This document shows, one piece after another, positions 24,432-33,744 of a stretch of 64,000 nucleotides of DNA (within the stretch, counting starts at the first letter, position 1; each line of letters begins with the position of its first letter). This stretch comes from JBBSJZ01 sp041739875. GTDB taxonomy: Bacteria > Planctomycetota > Planctomycetia > Pirellulales > Pirellulaceae. The stretch lies in contig JBGSNA010000388.1 of the NCBI GenBank assembly GCA_041739875.1, positions 19,302 through 83,301 of the forward strand, written 5' to 3'. The notes under the pieces are model-generated. The model did no database searches, was not told where the DNA came from, and was given only the letters and a program-made list of their open reading frames with translations. Made by a program: the position numbers and the translations under genes.

Positions 24432-25373
24432 ATGACACGAAAAATCATCATCGACTGTGACCCAGGAATTGACGACGCGATCGCGATTTCCATGGCGTTG
24501 TTCGATCCGCGTTTGGAAGTTCTCGGGATCACGGCTACCGCAGGCACCGTGGATGCCGCCCAGGCAACTAATAATGTCACCGCTATCGTCCAACAACTCG
24601 ACCCCGCACGCTACCCGAGGATCGGAAAAGCCAACGCGATCGAGGGCGCATCCGTTATCGACGACAACTACCTCAATGGAACCGATGGTCTAGGGGAGTG
24701 CAATTTCCAAACGACTGATCGCCAACACCAAGTACCAAGCGAAAAAGTCATCGCCGAGTTACTGAGACAGTATCCTAATGAAATCACACTCGTGTGCCTG
24801 GGACCGCTGACGAATCTGGCTCGAATCTGTGTTCGCGATCCAAGCGTTTTGCCTTTGATTGATAAGGTGGTGATCAGCGGTGGGGCAGTCGCTCATCCAG
24901 GCAATGTGACAGCGGCGGCAGAGTTCAACTTCCATTTTGACCCGGCTGCGGCGAAGGAAGTCTTTGCGTCTGCGACAACGAAGAGCTTGGTTCCGCTGGA
25001 CGTGACAGACCGAGTGACATTCGGAATGGAGCTGTTCGACAAGCTCCCGGACAAATTCACTCGGGTAGGAAAGTTGCTGCACAAAATCGTTCCCTACATG
25101 TTTCGAGCGGCACACCAGCGGCTCGGCCGGGAAATGATCCCCCTGTTCGATCCCACTGTGCTCACAGCTGTGTTGGAGCCGGATTTATTCACTTGGCAAG
25201 ACATGGCGGGCGACGTTGAAACGCGAGGTGAGCTCACTCGCGGGATGACCGTCTTTGATCGCCGACTTCGACCGGAATGGGGAATGAACCTCGAAGTCGC
25301 GCTCGAAGTCGATGTGGCTGAAGTCCGAGAGCGAATTATCCGTTTGTTAAAGTATGCTGGACAAAAGACTTAG
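24432..25373 (+). CDS. Inosine-uridine-type nucleoside hydrolase
   Basis: A 313-residue protein of the nucleoside N-ribohydrolase family, which split nucleosides into base and ribose for salvage. The N-terminal calcium/aspartate motif DCDPGIDDAIAI is present. The family blocks CLGPLTNLA and VISGGAVAHPGNVTAAAEFN are also there, the latter carrying the conserved Asn and Glu. The late DPTVLTAVLEPDLF region corresponds to the conserved Asp ligand. Base specificity cannot be told from sequence. It starts 20 bases from the trpD start on the opposite strand. Confidence 0.92.
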   Translation: MTRKIIIDCDPGIDDAIAISMALFDPRLEVLGITATAGTVDAAQATNNVTAIVQQLDPARYPRIGKANAIEGASVIDDNYLNGTDGLGECNFQTTDRQHQVPSEKVIAELLRQYPNEITLVCLGPLTNLARICVRDPSVLPLIDKVVISGGAVAHPGNVTAAAEFNFHFDPAAAKEVFASATTKSLVPLDVTDRVTFGMELFDKLPDKFTRVGKLLHKIVPYMFRAAHQRLGREMIPLFDPTVLTAVLEPDLFTWQDMAGDVETRGELTRGMTVFDRRLRPEWGMNLEVALEVDVAEVRERIIRLLKYAGQKT

Positions 25374-25418
25374 AGCGAATCGCCCCTTGACCGGCCGAAG
25401 ATCCCGCTCTGTGACGCA

Positions 25419-25434
25419 AAATGGGTACCCATTT
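25419..25434. promoter_or_regulatory. 16-bp perfect palindrome (operator-like) upstream of the NfeD operon
   Basis: AAATGGGTACCCATTT is a perfect 16-base palindrome. It covers the place where a -35 box would lie for the TATAAT at 25447-25452. A dimeric repressor binding here would block RNA polymerase. The regulator is unknown. Confidence 0.55.
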
Positions 25435-25446
25435 GCCGAATAAGCC

Positions 25447-25452
25447 TATAAT
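25447..25452 (+). promoter_or_regulatory. -10 box TATAAT for the NfeD operon
   Basis: A consensus TATAAT 45 bases before the GTG start at 25498, directly after the 16-bp palindrome. No consensus -35 is present, so activation or alternative contacts may be needed. Confidence 0.5.
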
Positions 25453-25497
25453 GCCGGAGTGTGTTTTTCTCTAGCAGTTTTGGGATCGGAGTAATTG

Positions 25498-27783
25498 GTG
25501 TTTCAAACTTCGGATTCTAACCGCCTGGTGTCGCAGTGGCCGCTCATGCATTGCGGGCTAACGCTCGCATGCTTGATGACGCTCATGCCATGCGACTGGC
25601 TCGCTGGTGCGCAAGAGGCCAACGAAACGCAGCCTGCGCCAAAAACTTCGGGTGACAAATTCAATTCCGGCTACTGGATTGAAATTGATGCTGACCTCAG
25701 CCCGTTAAGTGGTTCAACGGACGCCGTGACCGCAGACCGTTTAGTGGCTCGGCTCAACCAGCTCGCTAGCGCGACGACGGAAGGCGGACGGACGACCGTT
25801 CTCATGAGGATGCAGCCAGGAAAAAATGGCATCGTTACCTCATTCGAGGACGCACTCAAGGTGGCCCGAGCCATCGGTCAACCCGAGCTGAGATCGCTCA
25901 GGATGGTTGCGTTCATTGACGGCGAGATCACGGGACATCGTCTGTTGATCGCATTGGCGGCCGAACAGATCCTCATCTCGGAAAGTGGATCGATCGGAAA
26001 CGCGACCGAGACCGAAGGTGCCTCGGACGAAACGGTCGGTTTAACCTACGACGCAATTGCTCGCCGGCGCAACTTGCTTCCGCCAGCAATCGTTGCCGCA
26101 ATGCTCGACCGCGATAGTGAGTTGGCCCAGATCACGACGGTCGATGGCAAACAACGGATTGCCGAAGGCGCCGATCTGAAGAAGGCTCGCGCCGACGCAC
26201 AAGTGCTGAGTGAGGACGTGCTGAAGCAACCCGGCACACAGCTGCGTTTGAGCGCCAAGCAGCTTCGCGATGTTCGTGCGGTGGGTGGTATTGTCAATTC
26301 GATCGAGGAGGCTGCGGATGTTCTCGATTTAGCTGATTTAGTGAATGCAGATGTTGGCCAAATCCGTGATGTGCCACGTGGTGTGCTGATTCAAATCGAT
26401 GGCTCGATCGCGGCGAACCGCGCCCGCCGATGGCGGAGTAACTTGGCGGCGTCACTTGAATCCAGCGACGTCAATACGTGGTTGGTCGAAATCGATTCAA
26501 GCGGCGGAAATCTTGAAACGAGTGTCTCATTGGCAAGCTCCTTCGCGATCGTGCAGCCACCGCTACAGACCGTTGCCGGATTCATTCGCGGCGAAGCCCG
26601 CGGCGACTCGGCAATTTTGGCTATGGCATGTCGACCACTGATGATGTCACCCGACGCTCGCTTGGGCGGACCAGGCGCGGAAGCCATCGACGGCAAAGAT
26701 CTCGAGCGTCACCATGAGTTGATCGAACAGATTGCGAAAGAGACCAAACGCTCGCCATCGTTAATGAAAGCGATGTTGAATCCTGAGCTCGAAGTCTATC
26801 GATACACCGATCGCAAGACGGGGCGGATTCGCTATGCGACTGCAGACGAAATCGCCGGCGACAGTTTTGACTCGGAGCTGGGCGTGAAAGAGCTGGGCGA
26901 AAAAGAGTTGGGTGACAACGCGGTGGATCTCGAACGATGGCAGCGTGGCGAAAAGATCGAACTGAACCAAGGCATCAGCGTGAGTGAGGCGATTAAGCTT
27001 GGACTCGTCGAGGCGGAAGTTGTGTCACTCGACGAAGCGGCACGACGAATTGGCCTCGAAGCAGTTCCACCGACAGTGGTCGATCGCCCGCTCGTTCGTT
27101 TTGTCGAGAAGATTGGTCGCAGCAATGGGTTGATGTTCCTCTTGCTGATGATCGGGTTCTTTACGTTATCTGCCGAAGCCGGTGCACCTGGATTGGGTGT
27201 CCCAGGCTTCATTTCAATGCTTTGTTTCGCGTTATATTTTTGGATGAAGTTCTTGGCCGGCACTGCTGAGTGGCTCGAGTTGGTCGCCGTCGTGTTGGGG
27301 CTGACGTTTATTGCGATCGAAATTTTTATCGTACCTGGCGTTGGCGTTTTCGGAGTCGGCGGACTGGTACTCACCGTTCTCGGTATCGTGCTGATGAGCC
27401 AGACCTTCGTCATTCCACAGAACTCGTACCAAATCGAAGTGCTAACGCGTGGTATCTGGGTCGCGTTAGGGGCGCTGGTTGGCCTCGTCGGAGGATTTGT
27501 CGCGATTCGCTCCATGATGCCGCATGTCCCGATCTTGAACGAGTTTGTGATGGAGTCGGGAGACGTGGAAGCGCTCGATCGTCAAGAACGTCTTGCCGAT
27601 TACGGCTATCTTGCTGGACAAACAGGCGTCGCGACAACCATGCTTCGTCCGGCAGGAAAAGCGAGATTTGGTGACACCATCGTTGGTGTCGTCAGTGACG
27701 GAAGTGCAGTCGAAGCTGGTGATGCCGTGCGTGTCCGCGAAGTCCTAGGAACCCGAATCGTTGTCGAAGCGGTCGAAAGTTGA
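25498..27783 (+). CDS. NfeD-type membrane serine protease (ClpP-class, SppA-related)
   Basis: About 761 residues; the GTG at 25498 with GGAG six bases upstream is favoured over the adjacent TTG. After a signal sequence, residues about 50-300 and 300-480 form two ClpP/SppA-like folds. The second contains WLVEIDSSGGNLETSV and RGEARGDSAILAMACRPLMM, where the Ser of GDSAIL fits the nucleophile position. Then come about four membrane helices (LMFLLLMIGFFTLS, LVAVVLGLTFIAIEIFIVPG) and a C-terminal NfeD OB-fold (GQTGVATTMLRPAGKARFGD). Such proteins work in membrane quality control, often with flotillin/stomatin partners. A three-unit 15-bp repeat (26875-26919) lies in the linker before the helices. 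It is coupled to the next gene by a TGATG overlap. Confidence 0.85.
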   Translation: MFQTSDSNRLVSQWPLMHCGLTLACLMTLMPCDWLAGAQEANETQPAPKTSGDKFNSGYWIEIDADLSPLSGSTDAVTADRLVARLNQLASATTEGGRTTVLMRMQPGKNGIVTSFEDALKVARAIGQPELRSLRMVAFIDGEITGHRLLIALAAEQILISESGSIGNATETEGASDETVGLTYDAIARRRNLLPPAIVAAMLDRDSELAQITTVDGKQRIAEGADLKKARADAQVLSEDVLKQPGTQLRLSAKQLRDVRAVGGIVNSIEEAADVLDLADLVNADVGQIRDVPRGVLIQIDGSIAANRARRWRSNLAASLESSDVNTWLVEIDSSGGNLETSVSLASSFAIVQPPLQTVAGFIRGEARGDSAILAMACRPLMMSPDARLGGPGAEAIDGKDLERHHELIEQIAKETKRSPSLMKAMLNPELEVYRYTDRKTGRIRYATADEIAGDSFDSELGVKELGEKELGDNAVDLERWQRGEKIELNQGISVSEAIKLGLVEAEVVSLDEAARRIGLEAVPPTVVDRPLVRFVEKIGRSNGLMFLLLMIGFFTLSAEAGAPGLGVPGFISMLCFALYFWMKFLAGTAEWLELVAVVLGLTFIAIEIFIVPGVGVFGVGGLVLTVLGIVLMSQTFVIPQNSYQIEVLTRGIWVALGALVGLVGGFVAIRSMMPHVPILNEFVMESGDVEALDRQERLADYGYLAGQTGVATTMLRPAGKARFGDTIVGVVSDGSAVEAGDAVRVREVLGTRIVVEAVES
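26875..26919 (+). repeat. Three 15-bp units within the NfeD-type gene
   Basis: Three adjacent units encode ELGVK, ELGEK and ELGDN. They keep the frame and lie in a charged linker between the protease-like and membrane parts. Confidence 0.8.
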
Positions 27784-28391
27784 TGCCTCCTCATTCGTCG
27801 CTTTTCATTCTCGCCTTGTTCTACCTGTTGCTGCTTGTGGAGTTTTTTGTCCCTAGCGCCGGGGTCATCGGAGTTGCCGCAGCAATTGCCGCGATCGCTG
27901 CGATCGCGACGGCGCTGATGCATAGCGTCGCGGCGGGCATGACGATGTTCATGCTCATCACAGCGACCACACCGGTAATCCTTGGCTTGATGATTCACGT
28001 CTGGCCCAAAACCGCAATCGGTCGACGCATTCTCAATCGCCAACCCGGTCAAGTGACTACATCAACAGCCGCCGACCGACTCTTGCCGAATGGACTTCCG
28101 CTAGCGTCGCTAGAAAATCAATTGGGACTCGCACTGACGGACCTGCTTCCCGCCGGTCGTATTGAAGTCAATGGCCAGCGATTGAATGCCGTAAGTATCG
28201 GCGTTCCCATCGACGCAGGCGTTCGCGTGATCGTCACGAAGATTCAAGCAGGTAAAATTCAAGTTCGTCCGGCTCTGGAGAGTGAAGTGAATCCAGCAAC
28301 CGTCGACACAGAACAGATACCCGCCAGCTCACCTGATTTGCTTGACGCAGACCTCGGTGACTTCGAAGCCGACGACTTGGCGAATTTATGA
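27783..28391 (+). CDS. Short NfeD-like membrane protein
   Basis: A 202-residue protein whose ATG overlaps the previous stop (TGATG). Two or three hydrophobic helices (LFILALFYLLLLVEFFVPS; VGVAAAIAAIAAIATA-type and MTMFMLITATTPVILGLM stretches) are followed by a C-terminal NfeD-type OB fold (PAGRIEVNGQRLNAVS, GVRVIVTKIQAGKIQVRP). It lacks the protease part. Translational coupling to the long NfeD protein suggests that the two work together in the membrane. The C-terminal 35 residues are acidic. Confidence 0.82.
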   Translation: MPPHSSLFILALFYLLLLVEFFVPSAGVIGVAAAIAAIAAIATALMHSVAAGMTMFMLITATTPVILGLMIHVWPKTAIGRRILNRQPGQVTTSTAADRLLPNGLPLASLENQLGLALTDLLPAGRIEVNGQRLNAVSIGVPIDAGVRVIVTKIQAGKIQVRPALESEVNPATVDTEQIPASSPDLLDADLGDFEADDLANL

Positions 28392-28467
28392 GAACGTTAC
28401 CATCGCCGGTTGAAAACTGGACTCAAAAACCGGATCCAACTCGCAACTCGCGTTGAAAACTCAATCG

Positions 28468-29091
28468 CTATGGCGAAACGATGATTTGATTGCTTACGTT
28501 GCGAACACCAGGCTCCAATCGCATCAGCAGTTCGCTCATCCGACGATCCTTTTCCGAGCCAACGACACCATTGATCACCGCAGTGCCTTCAATCATGTTC
28601 ACTTGAACTCCGCTCATGCGGGACGTTGACGGAGTCTGGTAAAAACGTGATTGTGCAGCGCTTTGAATCTGCTGGGCTTGCAACGGTGTCACGCTAACGC
28701 TTGATCGCAGGCGGGTACGAAGCGTCGGTTTCGCTGGTGTCGAACTTTGGCCAAAACCACCTGCCCCGAATCCCCCAAGGCCGAACCCACCCAAGCCACC
28801 CAAGCCGCCGCCTCCTCCGCGGCCGCCGGTTGTCGTTGCCCCACCGCCAGCAACCCCAGTCGTGCTCAAACTGCGAACGCTGTCCGCCGAGGCACCAACA
28901 CCAGTGTTCGAGAGCTGAGTGAAGCCGGTCGCAGGCGACAATCCCGTTGTTGCGGTCCCTGTTGAATCCGAAGTACCGGCGGAACTCGATTCCCCCGTCG
29001 CCCCCGGTGTCGTACTCGTTTGTGCATTCGCGGTTGTTGCCATCAGTAAAATAAGAGTGGCGGCGATCACTTGGAGCAGTTGCGATTTCAT
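28468..29091 (-). CDS. Secreted BON-domain protein with Gly-rich linker
   Basis: A 207-residue protein from the ATG at 29091 (a GTG at 29103 is the other choice). A signal peptide (VIAATLILLMATTANAQ) is followed by about 70 Ser/Thr/Gly-rich residues and a glycine-rich run of about 30 residues. The C-terminal part (about 130-207) is BON-like: LRSSVSVTPLQAQQIQ, NMIEGTAVINGVVGSEKDRR, GVRNVSNQIIV. BON domains occur in secreted and outer-membrane proteins and may bind phospholipids. It is convergent with the NfeD pair. Confidence 0.78.
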   Translation of the reverse strand: MKSQLLQVIAATLILLMATTANAQTSTTPGATGESSSAGTSDSTGTATTGLSPATGFTQLSNTGVGASADSVRSLSTTGVAGGGATTTGGRGGGGGLGGLGGFGLGGFGAGGFGQSSTPAKPTLRTRLRSSVSVTPLQAQQIQSAAQSRFYQTPSTSRMSGVQVNMIEGTAVINGVVGSEKDRRMSELLMRLEPGVRNVSNQIIVSP

Positions 29092-29374
29092 ACTAATTCT
29101 CACGAGATTTTGCGACGTCCAGACCTCAAGGTTGGAACCCCAACCACGAGCCTGAGTAGCGTTTGCGAGTCAAAACTTTTTATCGGGATGGAAATATCTC
29201 GCGTCCCATTCGATCTACCAAGATCAATTCGATTCAGACGAATATGGCGTGACGCGACTAACTAGTATAACGAGAATCTGTCAAAACGCTCATTTTTCGT
29301 CGAATCTACGCCCCATTCATTTTGGATCGGATGATCCGTCAACCTCCCGCACCCCTCACAGGATTGAGATTTGC
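29092..29374. other. Divergent intergenic region
   Basis: About 280 bases between the BON-domain gene and the plus-strand secreted protein. It should hold both promoters. I see no clear consensus boxes and no structured element. Confidence 0.4.
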
Positions 29375-31324
29375 ATGTTCGTGTTTGCGAAATCTACGTC
29401 GAAATTGGCTCAGACAACAATTGCCTGGGGAGCCGTAAGCTTAGTGTTGATCGCTTTTTGTTCGACGGCCGCAGCCCAGGAAAAGCCCAAACCGACGTCG
29501 GGTGGACCCAATGCGACGACGAATAAAGAGGTGCCCGGTGCACCACATTTGTTGCCGCACGACACCATGATCTATTTGAGGTTTGACGATGCGAATCAGA
29601 TTCGAGAGGACCTAGGATCGAGTTCGCTGGGCAAAATGTTTGCTGACCCAAAACTCAGACCACTTGCTGGCGACCTCTACAATACACTTGCCGAGCTTTT
29701 TCAAACGGTGGGCCAACGCTTCGATTTGACTCTTGATGAATTGCTCGCCATCCCGAGTGGCCAAGTAGCGATTGCTGCCTTCCCTCGCGTCTTTTCCGAC
29801 GAAGAACTTGGTGGGGAAGAAGAAGAAGACGGCAAAACAGCTGACAAAGAATCCGACGAAGCGATCCGACGTCGGATCGACCAAAAACGACGAGCGCAGA
29901 CTTCGATGGCTGGACTTGTCATTATTGACGCGGGCAAGAACATCGACAAACTCCGTGAAGTTGTCGATCGAATTCTCGAGTTGCCGATCAATCAAGGTTA
30001 TGTGCGACGCGAGCAAAACATCGGTTCGGCAACGCTTGTTCGGCTGATGCCGCCGCGAACAGGCCGCCCCGAAATTCAGTATTTCGAGAAAGAGAATTGC
30101 CTTGTTTTAGGCGTAGGTTATGGAACAGCGTCGGGTGCATTGGAGCGTTGGCTCGACCGAAGCAAAGAGCCCACGTTTGCTGAGAACACCGACTTTGCGG
30201 CTGTGATGGGACGCTGTCTCGGTGCCGAAGAAACTCGTCCCCAGATGACCTTCTTTGCGGATCCCTACCACCTCGTTGAACGACTGGTGAAGCGAGGCGG
30301 TACAGCGGCGCTCGTTTGGCCCATTTTTGAAGACCTTGGAATTGCAAAAATTCGTGGCGTGGGCGGAAGTGTTTTTCGTGGTGGCGAAGTCTTTGATGAC
30401 ATCTCGCATTTGCACGTGTTGGTGGACCCGCCGCGTGATGGAGTTTTCGGTGTTTTGCGACCAGAGAAAGTCGAGACCATACCGCCCACTTTCGTGCCGT
30501 CGGATGTGACGACTTATTTGACCGTCAAGTGGGACCTAGAAACGACGTTCGACAATTTCAGCAAGATCATTGACCGCTTTCAGGGCGAAGGCACCGCCAA
30601 ACGTCTCTTTGAAGACGGCGTTAAACAACGTTTGGATATGGATGTTCGCGAAGACGTACTCAGCGTGCTGACGGGTCGATACGTCACATGCAGTTGGATT
30701 CAACCGCCCGCAAAGCTCAATTCACAAGCGAGGATTCACGCGTTTGAACTGAGCGACGCAACCAAAGCGGAAGCAACACTCGAAAAGGTCATCAAGAAAG
30801 CAGCACCAAATCTCAAGCCCGAGATGCTTGGATTGCACAAGCTATACACGTCCAAAGCAGGAGGAGCCAACTTTTCACCGCGACTTCGCCGGCCCGAGCC
30901 AAGTGTGATGATTCTCGGGAAATGGTTGCTGCTCAGCGACAGTCGCGAATTGATGGAGCGTGCCACACGTGCGGAAGGTGGATCGCTACAGACCTTGATC
31001 AACGTTCCCGACTATGACCTCGTATCCAGCGAATTGGGAGGGAAGCTTGATGGTGAGAAGCCGTTCATGATCTCTTATGTTCGCGGCTCCGACTTCCTTC
31101 GTCAAATGTACCAAATGGCGGAGTCGGAGGATTCTCGAGCGTTTCTGAAGTCGGCCGCCGAAAATAACCCGTTTGCAGCAAAGTTCTACGAGTTGCTCAA
31201 ACGCAACGAATTGCCACCTTTTGAACAGTTTGAAAAGTACTTTGCTCCGGGTGGCAGCTTTGGCTATGACGAACCCACAGGCATCCATCTCGGTTCGTTT
31301 ACGCTAAAAGCGGATGCTGAGTGA
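29375..31324 (+). CDS. Large secreted protein of unknown function
   Basis: About 649 residues from the ATG at 29375, which directly begins a signal peptide (TTIAWGAVSLVLIAFCSTAAAQ); upstream in-frame codons from 29249 would precede the signal and are rejected. The mature protein starts with HLLPHDTMIYLRFDDANQI and has repeated blocks such as PSGQVAIAAFP, SATLVRLMPPRTGRPEIQYF, FVPSDVTTYLTVKWDLETTF and VLTGRYVTCSWIQPP. It resembles planctomycete secreted proteins of the DUF3352 kind in outline, but I cannot assign a function. No neighbour is within 180 bases. Confidence 0.72.
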   Translation: MFVFAKSTSKLAQTTIAWGAVSLVLIAFCSTAAAQEKPKPTSGGPNATTNKEVPGAPHLLPHDTMIYLRFDDANQIREDLGSSSLGKMFADPKLRPLAGDLYNTLAELFQTVGQRFDLTLDELLAIPSGQVAIAAFPRVFSDEELGGEEEEDGKTADKESDEAIRRRIDQKRRAQTSMAGLVIIDAGKNIDKLREVVDRILELPINQGYVRREQNIGSATLVRLMPPRTGRPEIQYFEKENCLVLGVGYGTASGALERWLDRSKEPTFAENTDFAAVMGRCLGAEETRPQMTFFADPYHLVERLVKRGGTAALVWPIFEDLGIAKIRGVGGSVFRGGEVFDDISHLHVLVDPPRDGVFGVLRPEKVETIPPTFVPSDVTTYLTVKWDLETTFDNFSKIIDRFQGEGTAKRLFEDGVKQRLDMDVREDVLSVLTGRYVTCSWIQPPAKLNSQARIHAFELSDATKAEATLEKVIKKAAPNLKPEMLGLHKLYTSKAGGANFSPRLRRPEPSVMILGKWLLLSDSRELMERATRAEGGSLQTLINVPDYDLVSSELGGKLDGEKPFMISYVRGSDFLRQMYQMAESEDSRAFLKSAAENNPFAAKFYELLKRNELPPFEQFEKYFAPGGSFGYDEPTGIHLGSFTLKADAE

Positions 31325-31508
31325 GACGTACGACTCACGACCTTCAAGTGCTGAGCATCTTGGAATAATCGGATTAATCAGCACGGACGACACCGGCACC
31401 GCAAGCGATAGAGTCGCTGTTGCCTAGTTATCCCGACACGACACTTCCCAGGGGCTAATTGATGTTAGTGAAATATATCTAACACGCGTCTCGAACAGAT
31501 GTTCCCTC

Positions 31509-32402
31509 GTGAAACGAAGCACAATCCATCGCCTCCGAATGGCATTTGTTCGTGCCAAGTCGGCAGTTTCGATGCCGTTGCGCCGCTGGCATGTTCAGCA
31601 ACTTGCGAGTCAGGGAATGGCGCCGATGTCCGTGCTGTTCTACCACCGAGTGGCGGACGATTATCCAAATTCGTGGACCATTTCGAGCGCCGAATTCGAG
31701 CGGCACCTCGACTATTGCCGCAAAAACTACGATCTCATTGGACTCGACGAGGTTCAACGAAGATCGCGCGAGAGAGCATCGTATCGTCCCAGCGTCACGT
31801 TCACGTTCGATGACGGATACTCCGAGAACTGTCGACATGCATTGCCATTACTGATTCGACATCGCGTTCCTTGTGCGTATTTCGTCAGCGTCTTGAATAT
31901 CCGTGATCAAGTTTCGTTTTCGCATGACATTGCTGCGGGACGCCCTCTTCCAGTGAATTCTGTCGATGAGCTAATCGCGATAGCGGACGGCGGCATCGAA
32001 ATCGGCCTTCATGCGCATTCGCATTTCGATTTTTCTCAACCGTTCGATCAAGACTCTCTGCGCCGCGAGATTGTCGATGCGAAGGCTGAGCTCGAAGAGC
32101 TCATCGGACGTTCGGTGCGATACTTTGCGTTTCCCTATGGCTTACCAAAGCACTTGCATCCCCAAGCTATTCAAGCCGTTTTCGAATCAGGAATGCGGGG
32201 TTTTTGCAGTGCCTTTGGGGCCTACAACATCCCTGGTCAAGACGAGTTTCATATCCGCCGATTTCACGGTGATCCTGAATTCGCTCGATTAGCGAATTGG
32301 CTCTCTTTCGATCATCGCAAGGTCCGAAACGAACCCGTCGTTCGCTACACATTGCCTACTGCTATTGAGCTACCTGTTCCCGAGACCCAACATGCTTCTT
32401 AG
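31509..32402 (+). CDS. Polysaccharide deacetylase (NodB-type)
   Basis: A 297-residue carbohydrate esterase family 4-type protein. It has the metal and catalytic motifs TFDDGYSE and GLHAHSHFDF (His-x3-type pair) and the later FAFPYGL block. Such enzymes remove N-acetyl groups from polysaccharides or lipid-linked sugars. The following glycosyltransferase start overlaps its end by 11 bases, so the two are made together and probably act on the same exopolysaccharide or cell-surface glycan. No signal peptide is evident, so it may work on a cytoplasmic or lipid-linked intermediate. The GTG start is not strongly supported by a ribosome site. Confidence 0.87.
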   Translation: MKRSTIHRLRMAFVRAKSAVSMPLRRWHVQQLASQGMAPMSVLFYHRVADDYPNSWTISSAEFERHLDYCRKNYDLIGLDEVQRRSRERASYRPSVTFTFDDGYSENCRHALPLLIRHRVPCAYFVSVLNIRDQVSFSHDIAAGRPLPVNSVDELIAIADGGIEIGLHAHSHFDFSQPFDQDSLRREIVDAKAELEELIGRSVRYFAFPYGLPKHLHPQAIQAVFESGMRGFCSAFGAYNIPGQDEFHIRRFHGDPEFARLANWLSFDHRKVRNEPVVRYTLPTAIELPVPETQHAS

Positions 32403-33654
32403 TCGTCGCTTTTTTCGTAGTTCTTTGATTCCTCGCGCCAGTCGCGGCCCGCTTCGCTGTCTATTCGTCATCACCAGCATGCCGGTTGGTGGTGCAGAAA
32501 CACTTCTGATGAACCTGATGCGAAGAATGAACCCAGACGTGGTCATTCCTGAGGTCGTTTGCTTGAAGGAACCAGGACCGCTCGGTGAAATTCTTGCGGG
32601 TGAATTTAAAGTCCATAGTCACCTCATTGGCGGCAAATACGATTTCAGCGTCTTGTTTCGTTTAAAGAAACTGTTCAAGCAACGAGCTGCTGATGCCGTG
32701 ATTACGGTGGGCGCCGGCGACCAGATGTTTTGGGGACGACTCGCAGCACATAGGGCTGGTGTTCCAGCGATCGCAGCAGCACTTCATTCCACCGGTTGGC
32801 CGGACGGAGTCGGACGACTGAACCGAATGCTGACTCCAATCACCGACGCGTTTATCGGTGTTGCCGATTCTCACGGGGAGTTCTTAACGCAATTCGAGAA
32901 GTTCCCCAAGTCCAAGGTGCATGTCGTTCGAAATGGAGTGGATTGCGAAAAGTTTCGGCCGGATATCGAAGCGAGAAACTCAGTTCGCCAAGAACTTGGG
33001 CTCGACCCAACAACGCCTCTCGTCGGCATCGTCGCGGCACTTCGGGAAGAAAAGAATCACGGCATGTTTGTACGCTTAGCCGCTGCCATACGCAAACAAC
33101 ATCCATCGACACAATTTATCGTCGTCGGCGACGGCCCTCAACGAGGTCTGATCGAGTCCACCGCTGCAGAATTGGGCGTCACAGACTGCATGCATCTGCT
33201 GGGAACACGCAGCGATACGCCACGACTCGTCGCAGCACTTGATTGTTTTGCGTTGTGTTCGCTTAACGAAGCGTCGCCTGTTTCGATACTTGAGGCGCTC
33301 GCTTGCGGCGTGCCCGTTGTTTCGACAGACGTCGGCTCGATTCGCGAATCGATTCTCGAGGGGCAAACGGGATACTTGGTCCCCAGCGAAGACCTGGCCG
33401 CTATGACTGTTGCGGTCTCGCGGTTGGTGGGCGATCCCGATCACGCGACTCGTCTCGGAAGGGCGGGTCGTGACCACGTGCTGAAGACCGGTTCGCTTGA
33501 CTCGATGGTCGCTGGCTATGAAGAGCTTGTCACCAACCTCTACGACGCGCGTGTCCGCTGTGCCGCGGCAACTTCGAACCAATCAATGAGACCTCGCGTT
33601 TCAGTTTCGCCTTTGCGAGGATTTGTTGGCGGCTCGACGAATCCCATGATCTAG
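32392..33654 (+). CDS. Family 4-type glycosyltransferase
   Basis: About 420 residues from the ATG at 32392; a TTG at 32365 is possible. The GT-B fold signals are TSMPVGGAETLLMNLMRRM near the N-terminus and VGIVAALREEKNHGMFVRLA mid-protein. The donor-site block EASPVSILEALACGVPVVST carries the E-x7-E signature. It should transfer a sugar from a nucleotide donor to a growing surface glycan. It overlaps the deacetylase gene and precedes an acyltransferase, suggesting a small glycan/glycolipid operon. Confidence 0.88.
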   Translation: MLLSRRFFRSSLIPRASRGPLRCLFVITSMPVGGAETLLMNLMRRMNPDVVIPEVVCLKEPGPLGEILAGEFKVHSHLIGGKYDFSVLFRLKKLFKQRAADAVITVGAGDQMFWGRLAAHRAGVPAIAAALHSTGWPDGVGRLNRMLTPITDAFIGVADSHGEFLTQFEKFPKSKVHVVRNGVDCEKFRPDIEARNSVRQELGLDPTTPLVGIVAALREEKNHGMFVRLAAAIRKQHPSTQFIVVGDGPQRGLIESTAAELGVTDCMHLLGTRSDTPRLVAALDCFALCSLNEASPVSILEALACGVPVVSTDVGSIRESILEGQTGYLVPSEDLAAMTVAVSRLVGDPDHATRLGRAGRDHVLKTGSLDSMVAGYEELVTNLYDARVRCAAATSNQSMRPRVSVSPLRGFVGGSTNPMI

Positions 33655-33744
33655 GGCTTGGAATCCATCCCCGAGTGCCACTTATGCCAGGGCGACTCGT
33701 TCTGGGCTACTGTGAAATTTGTCGTCCCCCAGTAAACTTCGTGG

